64,000 bases of DNA, from the NCBI RefSeq assembly GCF_002086635.1, contig NZ_MVHD01000007.1, forward strand, positions 1 to 64,000, given 5' to 3'. A program made the translations under genes and the position numbers. Below are positions 18,301 through 27,900 of the stretch, in pieces. The notes under the pieces were generated by a model. The model did not search any database and was not told where the DNA came from. It saw only the letters and a list, made by a program, of their open reading frames with translations. This DNA comes from Mycobacterium alsense (GTDB lineage Bacteria > Actinomycetota > Actinomycetes > Mycobacteriales > Mycobacteriaceae). How positions within the stretch are numbered: position 1 is the first letter of the stretch; each line of letters opens with the position of its first letter.

Positions 18301-18552
18301 GGCGGCGAAGATGACCTGGCCGACGCTCAAGCGGCGATCGACCGGTTGGCAAACCTACGGTCCGACCAAATTCCGGTGATGGTCGACATCACGCTGCTGC
18401 GGCTGCGCGCGCTGCTAGCCCGGTCCCGCGGCGACGATGATGCCTACCGGGACCTGACGGGTCGCTATCGCACCATGGCGCAATCGCTCGGCTTCGAAGG
18501 GCACATCGAATGGGCCGAGGCGATGATCGACCGTCCCGAAACCCGCCGCTGA
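15364..18552 (+). CDS. Zinc ribbon - class III cyclase-like - AAA/STAND ATPase regulator
   Basis: A 1062-residue signalling protein. A CxxC-x10-CxxC zinc ribbon (C7, C10, C21, C24) comes first. Residues 35-180 are a class III nucleotide cyclase homology domain that keeps both metal Asp residues (D46, D89). The transition-state Asn is Gly165 (GEALGFAQR), although Arg169 remains. An ATPase domain follows (GPPGIGKS, 261-268; Walker B-like VEDAHWID), then TPR-like helices to the end. There is no C-terminal LuxR helix-turn-helix. It resembles M. tuberculosis Rv0386/Rv1358/Rv2488c at the N-terminus. I chose ATG 15364, just ahead of the zinc ribbon; GTG 15334 would add ten residues. Cyclase activity is doubtful. 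Confidence 0.85.
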   Translation: MTAGAACGSCGTGLRQNAKFCDECGTPVAAPADTANYKQVTVLFADVVRSMEIAAALDMERLREIMTGLVGRLAAVAQRYGGTVEYNGDGVMALFGAPVSLEDHAFRACMAALTIQEEAGRLAAEVQRRDGVALELRVGLNSGRVISGEIGAGPLGYIATGEALGFAQRMESAAPPGGVTLSESTARLVEHAVVLSEPEWVRVKGVDEPVRARRLLAIGPQDGAVGRTEASLVGRRWEIAALDAMVERAVGGRGGVVTVEGPPGIGKSRVAREVAALASGRGVEVHWAFCESHARDISFGVVARLLRSAMGVGDLDGGAARAAVRRRVPSADPQDLLLLDDLLGIADPDVPLHRIDPDARRRRLTALINAASVARTEPALYIVEDAHWIDTVSESMLADFLAVIPNTPSMVLITSRPEYEGVLTRVPGAQAIALAPLGDSDIASLLGELMGNDHSVGELTAIIGDRSAGNPFFAEEMVRELVQRGVLAGERGGYTCDANATEVAVPATVQAAIAARIDRLKPAARQTLNAASAIGARFGAELLVALGIDPLVDELLRAELIDQVRFTPSAEYAFHHPLIRAVAYESQLKSDRAEWHRRLAGAIQERAPESVEENAALIAEHLQAAGEMRAAFGWHMRAAASSANRDVGAARVSWERASGIADALPDDDPDRRSMQIAPRTMLCATDFHARAVHETRGRFAELRELCAAAGDKLSLAVGMTGLATELLFAGRANEGARLVSEQMALLESIGQPALTMGLAFVPLITWFDSGEFDEILRWSQTVIDLAGGDPVKGAGFGIGSPLAIALALRGVARQWLGRPGWRQDVEDALAMVQHSDPATVALALAWTYGVAIVYGVIRADDPALRASEEAVRTAQRTSNDLAVGMAEYSLGVMLLHEDSAAQRQRGLDLMLEGRESLRERIPSLVAVSELLVAAERARRGEHDHAIALMRPAVDELHEAGRLGYAVYGIRVLVETLLERGGEDDLADAQAAIDRLANLRSDQIPVMVDITLLRLRALLARSRGDDDAYRDLTGRYRTMAQSLGFEGHIEWAEAMIDRPETRR

Positions 18553-18785
18553 CCGGCATTCCGGCACACATTTACGTATTCGACTACTGAAGCGGGGCCC
18601 CTCGCTGCGGGCGACGCTGAGATGTGCGCTGCTGCTCACATCGGTACCAGGGAACAACATATCGTCACTAATCGCGGCGCCGGAGATAACGGCAGCGGCG
18701 GCAACGGATTTGGCGCCGCTTCCAGAGTTGGCCTGCCGTAGCCCTCGACCGCGACTACCCGGCTACAAGGAATAGGAGGTCGGCC

Positions 18786-20477
18786 GTGGTCAGTTTTCCG
18801 ATGCTGCCACCGGAGATCAATTCCACGCTGATGTTCGGCGGCGCGGGAGTTGCGCCGATGTTGGAGGCCGCGGCGGCTTGGGAGGGTTTGGCCGACGAGC
18901 TACGGGTTGCGGCGAACTCGTTTGCTTCGACGATCTCGGGGCTAACCGAGCAGGCCTGGCAGGGGCCGTCCTCGGCGGCGATGGCGGCGACCGCGGTCCC
19001 ATACGCGGCATGGCTCAGCGCCGAGTCGGCGCGCGCCATGGGAGCGGCGGCGCAGGCCCAAGCGGTGGCCGGCGCATTCGAGGCCGCGCAGTCGGTCACC
19101 GTGCAACCGGTCTTCGTTGAGCTCAATCGCAACTCCATGATGCAGATGGTCCGGTCGAATTGGCTCGGGCTGCTGACGCCGGCGATCTTCCAGCTTGAAA
19201 GCGAATACGAGCAAATGTGGGCCCAAGACGTAGCGGCCATGGTGGGCTACCACGCCGAGGCGTCGGCCGCTGCCGCGCAGCTGCAGCCCGCGGCGAGCCT
19301 GCAGCAGACACTCGCGAACCTCGGTATCGGCAACAGGGGTAATGCGAACGTGGGCAACGGCAACACGGGCGACGGCAATGTCGGCGACGGAAATATCGGC
19401 AACCAGAACATCGGCGGCGGCAACATCGGCAGCGCCAACGTGGGCACCGGCAACAATGGCATAGGCAACATCGGGGCTGGAAACGGTGAGAGGTTTTCTC
19501 CGAGCAATGCAAATATCGGCTTCGGCAATGTCGGTAAGCCCGGCACCAGTTCAGACCCCGGTCACAACGTAGGCATGGGTAACGTCGGCAACAACAATTT
19601 CGGCTTCGGCAACTTAGGGGACGGAAACAGGGGCGGCGGAAACGCTGGAAACGGAAATATCGGCGCAGGGAACACGGGCAACAACAACTTTGGCTTCGGG
19701 AATACGGGCAACGGCAACATCGGGATCGGACTCAGCGGCACGAATCAGGTCGGGATCAACCTGACCGGGCTGTTGAACTCGGGTAGCGGCAACATTGGCC
19801 TGTTCAATTCGGGCACCAACAACATCGGCTTCTTCAACTCGGGTAACGGCAACGTCGGCATCTTTAACACGAACACCAACCTGGTACATCCGGGTGATTT
19901 CAACAATTTTGGCATCGCGAACGCGGGCATCGGCAACTTTGGCCTGGGCAACGGGGGCAACCTAAACTCGGGTATCGGCAACGGGGGAACCCTCAACACC
20001 GGTTTCGGGAACTCGGGCTACTACAACACGGGCGATGGGAACGCGGGTAGCGTCAACACGGGGTTCGGGAACGCGGGCTCGTACAATACCGGCAATGAAA
20101 ACTCGGGCGACTCCAACACCGGTCTGTGGAATTCGGGACGCGTGAATACGGGCTTTGGCTCCGCAACCGACACCGGCCTGACAAACTCCGGTTTCAACAA
20201 TTCGGGCAGAGGTAACTCCGGCTTCGAGAACACAAGCGAGTTCTCCTCGGGCTTCTTCAACACGGCCATCGGGGGCGTCGAACGCTTCGGGATCTCGGGC
20301 TTCTCCAATTTCGCCACCGGCGGCTCGATTTCCAACGGCTTTACTTCGGGCTTTTTCAACACCGGCGGCGCCGGCCCGTTCTCGGGCGAACCCGCCGGCC
20401 TCAGAGGTGGATTCAACTCCGGCTTGCTCAACATCGGCACGGCCATCGCGGGCTTCCTCAGCATCGCGAACCTGTGA
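18786..20477 (+). CDS. PPE family protein, MPTR subgroup
   Basis: A 563-residue PPE protein starting at GTG 18786 after AATAGGAGGT. Residues 1-178 are the PPE domain (MLPPEINS, then WQGPSSAAMAATAVPYAAWL with the WxG turn). From about residue 178 to 485 the chain is made of MPTR-type pentapeptide-like repeats (NxGxGNxG). MPTR PPE proteins are exported by ESX-5 and act at the cell surface. The last 75 residues become less regular (FSGEPAGLRGGFNSGLLN). No PE partner is adjacent. A 233-bp non-coding gap precedes the gene and presumably holds its promoter. Confidence 0.92.
   Translation: MVSFPMLPPEINSTLMFGGAGVAPMLEAAAAWEGLADELRVAANSFASTISGLTEQAWQGPSSAAMAATAVPYAAWLSAESARAMGAAAQAQAVAGAFEAAQSVTVQPVFVELNRNSMMQMVRSNWLGLLTPAIFQLESEYEQMWAQDVAAMVGYHAEASAAAAQLQPAASLQQTLANLGIGNRGNANVGNGNTGDGNVGDGNIGNQNIGGGNIGSANVGTGNNGIGNIGAGNGERFSPSNANIGFGNVGKPGTSSDPGHNVGMGNVGNNNFGFGNLGDGNRGGGNAGNGNIGAGNTGNNNFGFGNTGNGNIGIGLSGTNQVGINLTGLLNSGSGNIGLFNSGTNNIGFFNSGNGNVGIFNTNTNLVHPGDFNNFGIANAGIGNFGLGNGGNLNSGIGNGGTLNTGFGNSGYYNTGDGNAGSVNTGFGNAGSYNTGNENSGDSNTGLWNSGRVNTGFGSATDTGLTNSGFNNSGRGNSGFENTSEFSSGFFNTAIGGVERFGISGFSNFATGGSISNGFTSGFFNTGGAGPFSGEPAGLRGGFNSGLLNIGTAIAGFLSIANL
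19318..20240 (+). repeat. MPTR coding repeats within the PPE gene
   Basis: About 900 bp of imperfect short tandem repeats of the form GGC AAC xxC GGN encode NxGxGNxG units. Three longer NSG-type units (FNSGTNNIGFFNSGN) sit near 19800-19860. Such tracts are prone to length change and to assembly error. Confidence 0.85.
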
Positions 20478-20512
20478 CCGGGTAACCCACTGGTGCTCGC
20501 CGGCTGACGAAA

Positions 20513-21433
20513 TCACTCTGCCGCGTCGTCGGCGCAGCCCTGCAGTGATCCGCGAATATCCTCGACCAGCATTGGATGCGGACTGCACTCGACAAACGTG
20601 CGATACCCACGTGCGTATGCCCATCGGACGGCTTCTTCGAACAGGACGGGTTGGCGCAGGTTGGCGAACCAGTAGTCACCGTCCAAAATCGACGCGTCCA
20701 CCGCGGCGCCCGTGACGGAGGAAATGAATGGAATTCTGCCGGGTCGCGGCCGCAGCCCGGATAGCGACTCGCGCAACATCTCCCGCAACTCGTCCACATC
20801 GGCGGAATGCGAAGCGTGGTCGACCGGAAGCCGCGTGGCCGGCACGTCCTCTCGCTCGCAGACGGTCATCAGCTCGTCGATTGCGGCCGCGGTCCCCGTG
20901 ACGACCGTCGAACGCGGGCCGTTCCGCGCGGCAACGGCAATCGATCGGCGCCATGGCTCGATGAGCTCGAAAACCCATCCGCTGGGCCGTTGGATCGAGA
21001 CCATGGCGCCGGATCCCGCGATTGCGCCGACTGCCCTGCCGCACAAGAGGACTACCTTCACCGCGTCCGGCAACGACAGGGCACCACCGACATAGGCGGC
21101 CGCAACCTCACCCCGCGAATGGCCCAGCACCGCATCGGCGTGGATTCCCCGCGCGCGCCAGTGCGCGGCAAGCGCAACCGTCACCGCGAACGATACCGGT
21201 GGCCCCAGGTCGGCCCGATCCGATGTCAAAGCACCGGCGCCGCCCCGTATCGCCTCGATCAGCGAGCCGCCGACAAACTCGCCGAAAGCCGCGTCGCAGA
21301 GCCGCATTTGCCTGGTAAATGCCCCGGCGGAGTCCAGCAACTCGAGGGCAGCGCTCATCAACTGCGGGCTTTGGCCGGGAAATACGAACACCGTTCCGCC
21401 GGTGCCGGTGGCATTTTCGTGTCCGAGGCCCAT
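20513..21433 (-). CDS. Free-standing PKS-type acyltransferase domain
   Basis: A 306-residue protein that consists of one acyltransferase (AT) domain. FVFPGQSPQ opens the domain. GHSRGE carries the nucleophilic Ser. The Arg of the extender-acid pocket is in the LLCGRA segment, and DHASHS occupies the position of the specificity loop (YASH in methylmalonyl, HAFH in malonyl ATs). The active-site His lies in this loop. No ketosynthase, carrier or other PKS domain is nearby. It could load an extender or acyl unit onto a carrier in trans, or be the relic of a lost PKS. It is convergent with the PPE gene and 45 bp downstream of the LuxR-type regulator, so probably co-transcribed with it. Confidence 0.82.
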   Translation of the reverse strand: MGLGHENATGTGGTVFVFPGQSPQLMSAALELLDSAGAFTRQMRLCDAAFGEFVGGSLIEAIRGGAGALTSDRADLGPPVSFAVTVALAAHWRARGIHADAVLGHSRGEVAAAYVGGALSLPDAVKVVLLCGRAVGAIAGSGAMVSIQRPSGWVFELIEPWRRSIAVAARNGPRSTVVTGTAAAIDELMTVCEREDVPATRLPVDHASHSADVDELREMLRESLSGLRPRPGRIPFISSVTGAAVDASILDGDYWFANLRQPVLFEEAVRWAYARGYRTFVECSPHPMLVEDIRGSLQGCADDAAE

Positions 21434-21478
21434 CCGATGAGCATGCTGATGTCGTCGTCACGCCGAATCAGTATGTGA

Positions 21479-24103
21479 TTACTGAAATCCTTGGCCGGCG
21501 CCACGCCGGGGCACCAGAGCGGCGAGTTCGTCGCGGGTCGTGGTTCCGGTCTTTGCCATCGCCCGGTAGATGTGGCTTTCGACGGTGCGCACGGAAAGGG
21601 TCAGTCGCTCGGCGACCGCGCGGTTGGACAACCCCTCGCCGATCAGCACCACGATCTCTCGTTCGCGGTCGGTGAACGGCACGGGTTCATGCGCCTCGCG
21701 AAGCGCCGGAGTCCATGCGCCACACTGTTCGGCCAGCGCTTCGGCTCGTGACGCGCATCCCAACGCCGACCCCCGACGCCCCTGCGCCCGGTACGCCAGC
21801 GCGGCATGTGCGGCGGCATCGACGGCGGCGACGAGGTCGCCCATCCGCTCGAATTCTTGCGACACCGCGGCCAATTCAGCGGTGTCGGCGTCCCTCAACG
21901 CGGTCGAGAACCGGGCCGCGACGCCGACGCGCGGTCCCTCCGCGATGGCCTCAAGGTCGCGCAACCGGTGCGAGACCGACCGGTCACCGAACTGGGCGGC
22001 GGTCTGTAGGCAGAGCACCTCCGCCGCGAACTGTCCTTTGGCCGAGGCCCTTTCGGCCGCCGACAACACTGCGGTGATCGCTTCGCTGACGGCACCCTGG
22101 CCCGCGGCCACCCACGCCCGGGCGAGGGTTCGTTCGTAGTCCAGCGACCTAAACGGGCGTTGCTGCCGGTCGAGGGCGGCAAGCGTCGCGGCCGCCTCCG
22201 CGGTGGAACCGCGCATCGCCAGCGCGGTCGCACGCGCGACCTGATAGCGGTAACCCCAGCCCAAAGCGTGTGCGGCCGAGAGGCCGACCGCCGCTTGTTC
22301 CAGCAATCCATCAGCGGCATGGAGGCGTCCGGCGCCGAGAGCGGCCCGACCCGCCACGGCGGAACCGAGCAATTGAGCCGCCCCCGGAAGGTCCGCGGCC
22401 TGCCGGCGGACCCGCTCGGCGATCCCAAGCGCGTCGGCCGTCCGGCCGGCCAGCAGCAGCGCGCTGACGTGTGAATCGGCGATGTTGAATCTCATGTGCG
22501 GAGCGTCGAAAGAACGCGCCGCGGTGGCGTATCCCGCCTCCGCGAGCGCCACGGCTTCGGTGGCGCTTCCCGCGTCCGCGGCAATGGTGGCGAGCACCCA
22601 CGCGATCTCAGCGCCAACGACGGCGGGCAGGTCGGCCAAGGTGAGGCCCTTCGAGGCCCGCATCGCGGCTTCCGGGTCGTCGGTGGCGAACCAGTACACC
22701 GTGAGAAACGCATCGATATAGCTGCGGGCTTGTGGTGATGCGACCCGCGCCGCATCGTCGATGATTTCCTTGGCGCGCGCGGGGTCACCGAGTGCCCACA
22801 ACATGTTGCTGGCCCGCAGGAATCCGAGTCGGGCGCGGTCGCCGTCAGTCAACTGCGCAGTACCGGTGCCGGCCAGTACCGCCTCGGCTTCCCCGCCCCG
22901 GCCCAGCCACGAAAGCGCATGCGCACGGACGAAATTCGGTTCCGGCCCGGCACCCACGCGGGCCGCCGCCGCGGCGAGTCGATCCGCAAGAGGAAGGTCC
23001 GCCAGCCAGACGGCCCCCTGGGCCGCCCTGACGAGTAGGTCGCCGTCGGGCGTCACATCGGAGTCCAGGCTCAGTGCGGCCCGGCGCACCACGACGGGGA
23101 TCTCCTCGCTGTCATTGCCCGCGGCGAGCTCTGCCACGACCAGTCCGCGCAACCGTCGCAGCCGGGTCGGTGCCGCGCGGCTGCGGCGCACCTCGCCGTA
23201 GAGCGGATGCGCCAGCCGCACCTGCACCCCGCCATCGGCCGGCTCGAGGGTGATCAGGGCACGCGTGTCGGCATCCTCGATCGCGGCTGGATCAGCGATG
23301 CGCCGCAGGTGGGCCAGTTCGATGGGCTCCCCGACAGCAACCACGTCGACCACATCGTTGACCGGCGCGGGCAACGCTCCGATGCGGGATTCGATCAGCT
23401 CAACCAGCCCGGGCGGCATGACGGGATCACCCAGCCACCGCCAGTACCCGTCACGCCGAACGATTCGACCGTCGGCAACCTCTTGCTCGACGATGTTTCG
23501 CAGATACAGCAGGTTGCCATGGGTGAGCTTCCAAAGCCGCTGAGCGGCAAGCGGATCCACCGGCCCATCCAGGGCGGCTGACAACAGGGTGGTGGTTGCG
23601 TCGAACGACAGCGGCTGCAGGTCGAGCCGGTCGAACTGGCCGGCCGCCCATGTCTCTCGCACCACGGCGGGGAGCGGATCGCCATCGCGAACGGTCAGGA
23701 TCACTTTCGCCGCACCGCGCTGCACGATTTGATGCAGGACGAATAGCGACAGATCATCGAGCAGGTGGACGTCGTCGACGCCCAGTACCGCAACGGCGCC
23801 CGAAGGGGCGGCGGTCAGCGACTCCACGACCCCGCGCAGCAACTGCGGGGTGTCGGTGACGCCGGGATGCGCCCACGCCGTCAGGGCGCCCAGCGGAATC
23901 GCGCGCGCCGCCGATGTGCCGACCGCCCACCGGCCCTCACAGCCCCGGGAAACGGCCGTCGACAATGCCTCACGAGCGATCCGGCTCTTGCCCACGCCCG
24001 CCGCGCCGCAGATCACGATCCCGGACACATCCGAAGCCGCGATCGCGGCGTCGATCGCCCGCATTTCCTCCGAGCGGCCGACTAGCGGCCATGACAAGCG
24101 CAC
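21479..24103 (-). CDS. LAL-type LuxR family regulator with ATPase domain
   Basis: An 874-residue large ATP-binding LuxR regulator. The N-terminal ATPase has its P-loop at residues 33-40 (GAAGVGKS) and a Walker B-like LGVDDVHLLDD. A long helical TPR-like middle region follows. The C-terminal 70 residues are a LuxR helix-turn-helix (FTDREREIVVLIGEGLSNR and SVRTVESHI). Such proteins activate transcription when a ligand relieves inhibition by the middle region. The inducer is unknown. It lies upstream of, and in the same direction as, the free-standing acyltransferase, which is a candidate target. Confidence 0.9.
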   Translation of the reverse strand: MRLSWPLVGRSEEMRAIDAAIAASDVSGIVICGAAGVGKSRIAREALSTAVSRGCEGRWAVGTSAARAIPLGALTAWAHPGVTDTPQLLRGVVESLTAAPSGAVAVLGVDDVHLLDDLSLFVLHQIVQRGAAKVILTVRDGDPLPAVVRETWAAGQFDRLDLQPLSFDATTTLLSAALDGPVDPLAAQRLWKLTHGNLLYLRNIVEQEVADGRIVRRDGYWRWLGDPVMPPGLVELIESRIGALPAPVNDVVDVVAVGEPIELAHLRRIADPAAIEDADTRALITLEPADGGVQVRLAHPLYGEVRRSRAAPTRLRRLRGLVVAELAAGNDSEEIPVVVRRAALSLDSDVTPDGDLLVRAAQGAVWLADLPLADRLAAAAARVGAGPEPNFVRAHALSWLGRGGEAEAVLAGTGTAQLTDGDRARLGFLRASNMLWALGDPARAKEIIDDAARVASPQARSYIDAFLTVYWFATDDPEAAMRASKGLTLADLPAVVGAEIAWVLATIAADAGSATEAVALAEAGYATAARSFDAPHMRFNIADSHVSALLLAGRTADALGIAERVRRQAADLPGAAQLLGSAVAGRAALGAGRLHAADGLLEQAAVGLSAAHALGWGYRYQVARATALAMRGSTAEAAATLAALDRQQRPFRSLDYERTLARAWVAAGQGAVSEAITAVLSAAERASAKGQFAAEVLCLQTAAQFGDRSVSHRLRDLEAIAEGPRVGVAARFSTALRDADTAELAAVSQEFERMGDLVAAVDAAAHAALAYRAQGRRGSALGCASRAEALAEQCGAWTPALREAHEPVPFTDREREIVVLIGEGLSNRAVAERLTLSVRTVESHIYRAMAKTGTTTRDELAALVPRRGAGQGFQ

Positions 24104-24196
24104 GCCAGAAGCGTACGTGCGAACACCGGGGCTACGGTGTTTATCGCCGAGGGTCTCTACCCGGCGAGCCTGCGACCCATTCGTTCCTGACGGCGG

Positions 24197-24700
24197 CTAC
24201 ACGGCATCCAGGATGCTCTTCACGACTACCCCCCAAAAGGCATACAAGAAAAATGCATCGAGCAGGAAAACCAGGGAGGGCAAAAAGACGAAGGGTTGCA
24301 ACTGCCCCGGCACCAGGTCGTACCAAGTTTGTGTCCAGGTGAAGTAGGCGAGGGTCATATACAACAGGGAGCCAGAAGCTTGGCGAACGCCGGTATCGAC
24401 CCCCAGTAGCAACGGCATGATCGCATCCTCGGTGCTGGCATACGATGCCGCGCTTGCCGTCAAATTCCGAGCAAACTGCTCCTGAGACGCCGCCACCTGG
24501 CGGGCTCGCGCGTAATAGTCCTGAGCTTGCTGGGAGAACAGGCTCGCGATGCCCGCCGACACCTCGTCGGCGGCCGCCGGGGTCAGGGCAACGGTCGCCG
24601 GCGCGGCCGCCAGATGGGCCGCCTGCACCGTCGACGCGATGGTTTCCAGATCCGCTGCGCCCGCCGCCATCAAATCCGGCGTAGCGATGACATACGCCAT
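24197..24700 (-). CDS. PE family protein with hydrophobic C-terminus
   Basis: A 167-residue PE protein. MAYVIATPDLMAAGAADLE is a standard PE N-terminus, and the PE helical pair runs to about residue 95. The remaining 70 residues are not PGRS. They contain a hydrophobic region (FVFLPSLVFLLDAFFLYAF) that could insert in a membrane. ATG 24698-24700 follows GAGGTGGG; a GTG four codons upstream is less likely. It is divergent from the giant regulator gene, across a 251-bp gap with a perfect palindrome. Confidence 0.85.
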   Translation of the reverse strand: MAYVIATPDLMAAGAADLETIASTVQAAHLAAAPATVALTPAAADEVSAGIASLFSQQAQDYYARARQVAASQEQFARNLTASAASYASTEDAIMPLLLGVDTGVRQASGSLLYMTLAYFTWTQTWYDLVPGQLQPFVFLPSLVFLLDAFFLYAFWGVVVKSILDAV

Positions 24701-24784
24701 GTCGACACCCACCTCGATACCTCAACCTCGCCGGGTCAATCGCCGGCAACTTGAGCCTCGCCCGCATCGGTGCGGCACGCTACC

Positions 24785-24796
24785 GTAGTCGACTAC
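24785..24796. promoter_or_regulatory. Perfect 12-bp palindrome between PE gene and giant regulator
   Basis: GTAGTCGACTAC is identical to its reverse complement. It sits in the divergent region, 85 bp upstream of the PE start and 156 bp upstream of the giant regulator start. The position suits an operator for either gene. No second copy of the full palindrome was noticed in the window. Confidence 0.35.
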
Positions 24797-24951
24797 TTAA
24801 ACCCCGGCGGCCGGCGAGCGTAACGCCGCCGCGAAAGTCGCGACGAAAATCGCAGCCAGGTTACGCTCGCGGCCCAGGTCCGGACGACAAACAGGGGCGC
24901 CTTTACCCGATCTTGACCGCTCGTTGAATTCGCTCACCGACGATTGCCGAC

Positions 24952-27900
24952 ATGACTACGCTTCATCGGGTGGAGCTGGGGGTTTTGGGACCTCTCCAGG
25001 TCCGGCAGCATGGCGTGCCGGTCGCGATTCCGGGCGCCAAACCCCGCGCGATCCTCATGATGCTCGGGTTGCACGGCGGCTCCCTCGTGCCGGCCGAGGC
25101 GCTCGTCGAGCTGCTCTGGGGCGACGATCCGCCGCGCACCGCAGCCAAGGCCCTGCAGACCCACATCTCCGCGCTGCGCCGCACCCTGGGCGACGGCTTC
25201 GTCCTGACGCAGGGCGTGGGCTGGGCCCTGGCCGAGACCGACGTCGACGCGTCGCGTTACACGTTGGCCGCCCGGCTGGCACGGGACGCCGCGGCCGCGG
25301 GCGACACCACCCAGGCGGTGGCCCGCTTCGAGGAGGCGCTTGCGCTGTGGCGCGGCACCCCCGAGCTGCCCGACGGCCGGCGGGGAACGTCGGAGAAGAC
25401 GCGGTGGATCGAAGGTCACGCCGCGCTGGTGGAGGATCGCGCCGACGCGCTGCTCGCGACGGGCCGCGCGGCGGAGATCGTCGGGGAGCTCGAGGCCGCG
25501 GTGGCCGAGGCGCCGCTGCGCGAACGTCGGTGGGGCCAGCTCATGCTCGCGCTGTACCGGGCCGGCAGGCAGGGCGAGGCGCTTGCCGCCTATCAGCGGG
25601 CGCGGGGGCAACTGGCCGGCGAGTTGGGCGTCGACCCCGGCCCCGAGCTTCGCCGGCTCGAGGCCGCGATAGTCGCGCAGGATTCTTCGTTGGATGTTCT
25701 TGTGACGCAGCGACTTCCGTCGGTGACCCGCGCCGTGACGTTTCTGCTCACCGACATCGAGGGGTCGACGGCCGCCTGGGAGGCGGACGCCGGCGCCATG
25801 GCGGTGGCGCTCGCGCGCCACGACGAGCTGGTCGAGCAGGTCGTCGGGTCGCGCGGCGGGCGGGTGGTCAAGACGCGCGGCGAAGGCGATGCGACGTTTT
25901 CGGTGTTCGAGCGGCCGTCCGCGGCCGCCGCGGCCGCCATCGAGTTGCAAGACGCGATCGGTCACGAGCCGTGGGTGTTGGCCGAGCCCATGCGAATTCG
26001 CGTGGCGCTGCACACCGGCGAGGTCGAGCTGCGCGACGGCGACTACTTCGGTCGGGCGGTCAACCGTGCCGCGCGCCTGCGCTCGCTGGCCGAGGGCGGC
26101 CAAATCCTGTGCTCGGGAGCGACCGCCGAGCTCGTCATCGACACCCTGCCCGACGACGTGGCGCTGACCGACCTGGGGATGCGACAGCTGCGCAACCTCC
26201 CCCGGCCCGAGCACGTTTTCGAGCTCCGCTTGCAACCCGGTGACTTTGATCGTCCCGAACCGCAACCAACCGACGCGCCGATGGAGCGTCCCGCCCTGCC
26301 CGCGGTGCTGGTCGGCCCCGGACCGTTCGTCGGTCGTGGCCGGGAACTCGAAGGGCTGCTGTCGGCGTGGCAGACCGCCCTGTCCGGTGGCCTGCTGGCG
26401 GTGCTGATCGCCGGGGAGCCCGGGGTGGGCAAGACGCGGCTGGCCGGCGAGTGGTCCCGGCGGGCCTTTGAGCAGGGCGCGATCGTGCTGTACGGCCGTT
26501 GCGACGAGGATCTGGGTGCGCCGTACCAACCGTTCGCCGAGGCGCTGCGCGCGCTGGTGCCGTGCGTCGGCCCGGACCGGCTGCGCGGGCTGCGCGGTGT
26601 CGAAGCGCTGCTCCCGCTTGTCCCCGGGCTGACCGAAGTGCTGCCCGACGTGGCCGCGCCGACCCGCGCGGATCCCGACACCGAGCGCTACGCGCTGTTC
26701 GACGCCGTCGTCGCCCTGTTGGGGATCGCATCCGACGCCGCCCCGGTCGTCCTGATACTGGACGACCTGCACTGGGCCGCCAAACCCACGCTTCTCCTGT
26801 TGCGGCACCTGCTGCGCTTCGGGGAGCACGCCCGCGTGCAGATCATCGGCACCTACCGCAGCACCGACCTCGACCGCTCCCACCCGCTAGCGGCGATGCT
26901 CGCCGACCTGCACCGCGACGGCACCGCAAGTCGCGTGCAGCTCAGCGGGCTTGACGAGCACGACGTCACCGCGTACGTCGCCGAGGCCGGCTACGACGAC
27001 GAAGAACTGGCACGGGCGCTGGCGTCGGTGACGGGCGGCAACCCGTTCTTCTTGATCGAGGCCTTGCGTCACGTCGACGAAAGCGGCGGGCGGTGGGATC
27101 CGAGCACCCTGCCGCAGGGCGTCCGGGAAGCCGTGAGCCGCAGGTTGTCTCGGCTCGGGGCGGAGACGAACAAGGCCCTCGCCGCAGCCGCGGTGGTCGG
27201 CAGCCGGTTCGCCTTGGAACTGGTGGAGCGCGTGGTCGACGACGATCTCGTCGACGCGTTCGACGAGGCGGGCAAGGCCGGCATCGTGATCGAGGAGCCC
27301 GGCGGCCGTTACCGCTTCAACCACGCCCTGGTCCGGCAGTCGCTGCTCGCCGAACTGCCGTCGGTGCGGCGCATGCGCCTGCACCAGCGCATCGCCGCGA
27401 CGCTGGAGGATCAGCCCGGCGCCGAGGACGAGCTGCTCGCCGAGCTGGCTTATCACTACTTCGAATGCGCTTGGGCGGGAAACGCCGCCAAGGCCGTCGA
27501 ATACTGCCGGCGCGCGGCCGACCAGGCGATGGCCCGGCTGGCCTACGAGGGCGCCGCCGAGCTCTACGACCGTGCCCTGCACGCGCTGGAGGAGATCGAC
27601 GACGAGCTGCCCGACCGGGGCGACCAGGTCGCCGCGCTGCTGATCGCGCGCTGCGAGGCCCTGCTGGCCGCGGGCGACGTGGCGTCGGCGGCGGACGCGG
27701 TCCCCCAATTGCAAAGGGCCACTGCTGATTCGCCCAACCTTGCTGCCTGGGCGGCGTGCTTCGACGGCGAGCTGTCGATGCTGATTCATCCCGAGCGGCT
27801 GGACGAGGTCGAGACCGCGGTGGGGGCTGCCGCCGCCAAACTCGCCCAGATCGCGGACGCCGCAGGGGAGGCCAAGGCGCACACCGTGCGTGCCGGGTGC

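Noticed and set aside
19318-20240. Possible CRISPR array
   Set aside because: The short repeats are in-frame codons for NxGxGNxG and lack unique spacers of constant length. They are MPTR coding repeats.
24934-26883. 649-codon minus-strand open frame over the start of the giant regulator
   Set aside because: It is antisense to the BTAD-cyclase-ATPase region, where the plus strand has intact motifs. It has no domain signal of its own.
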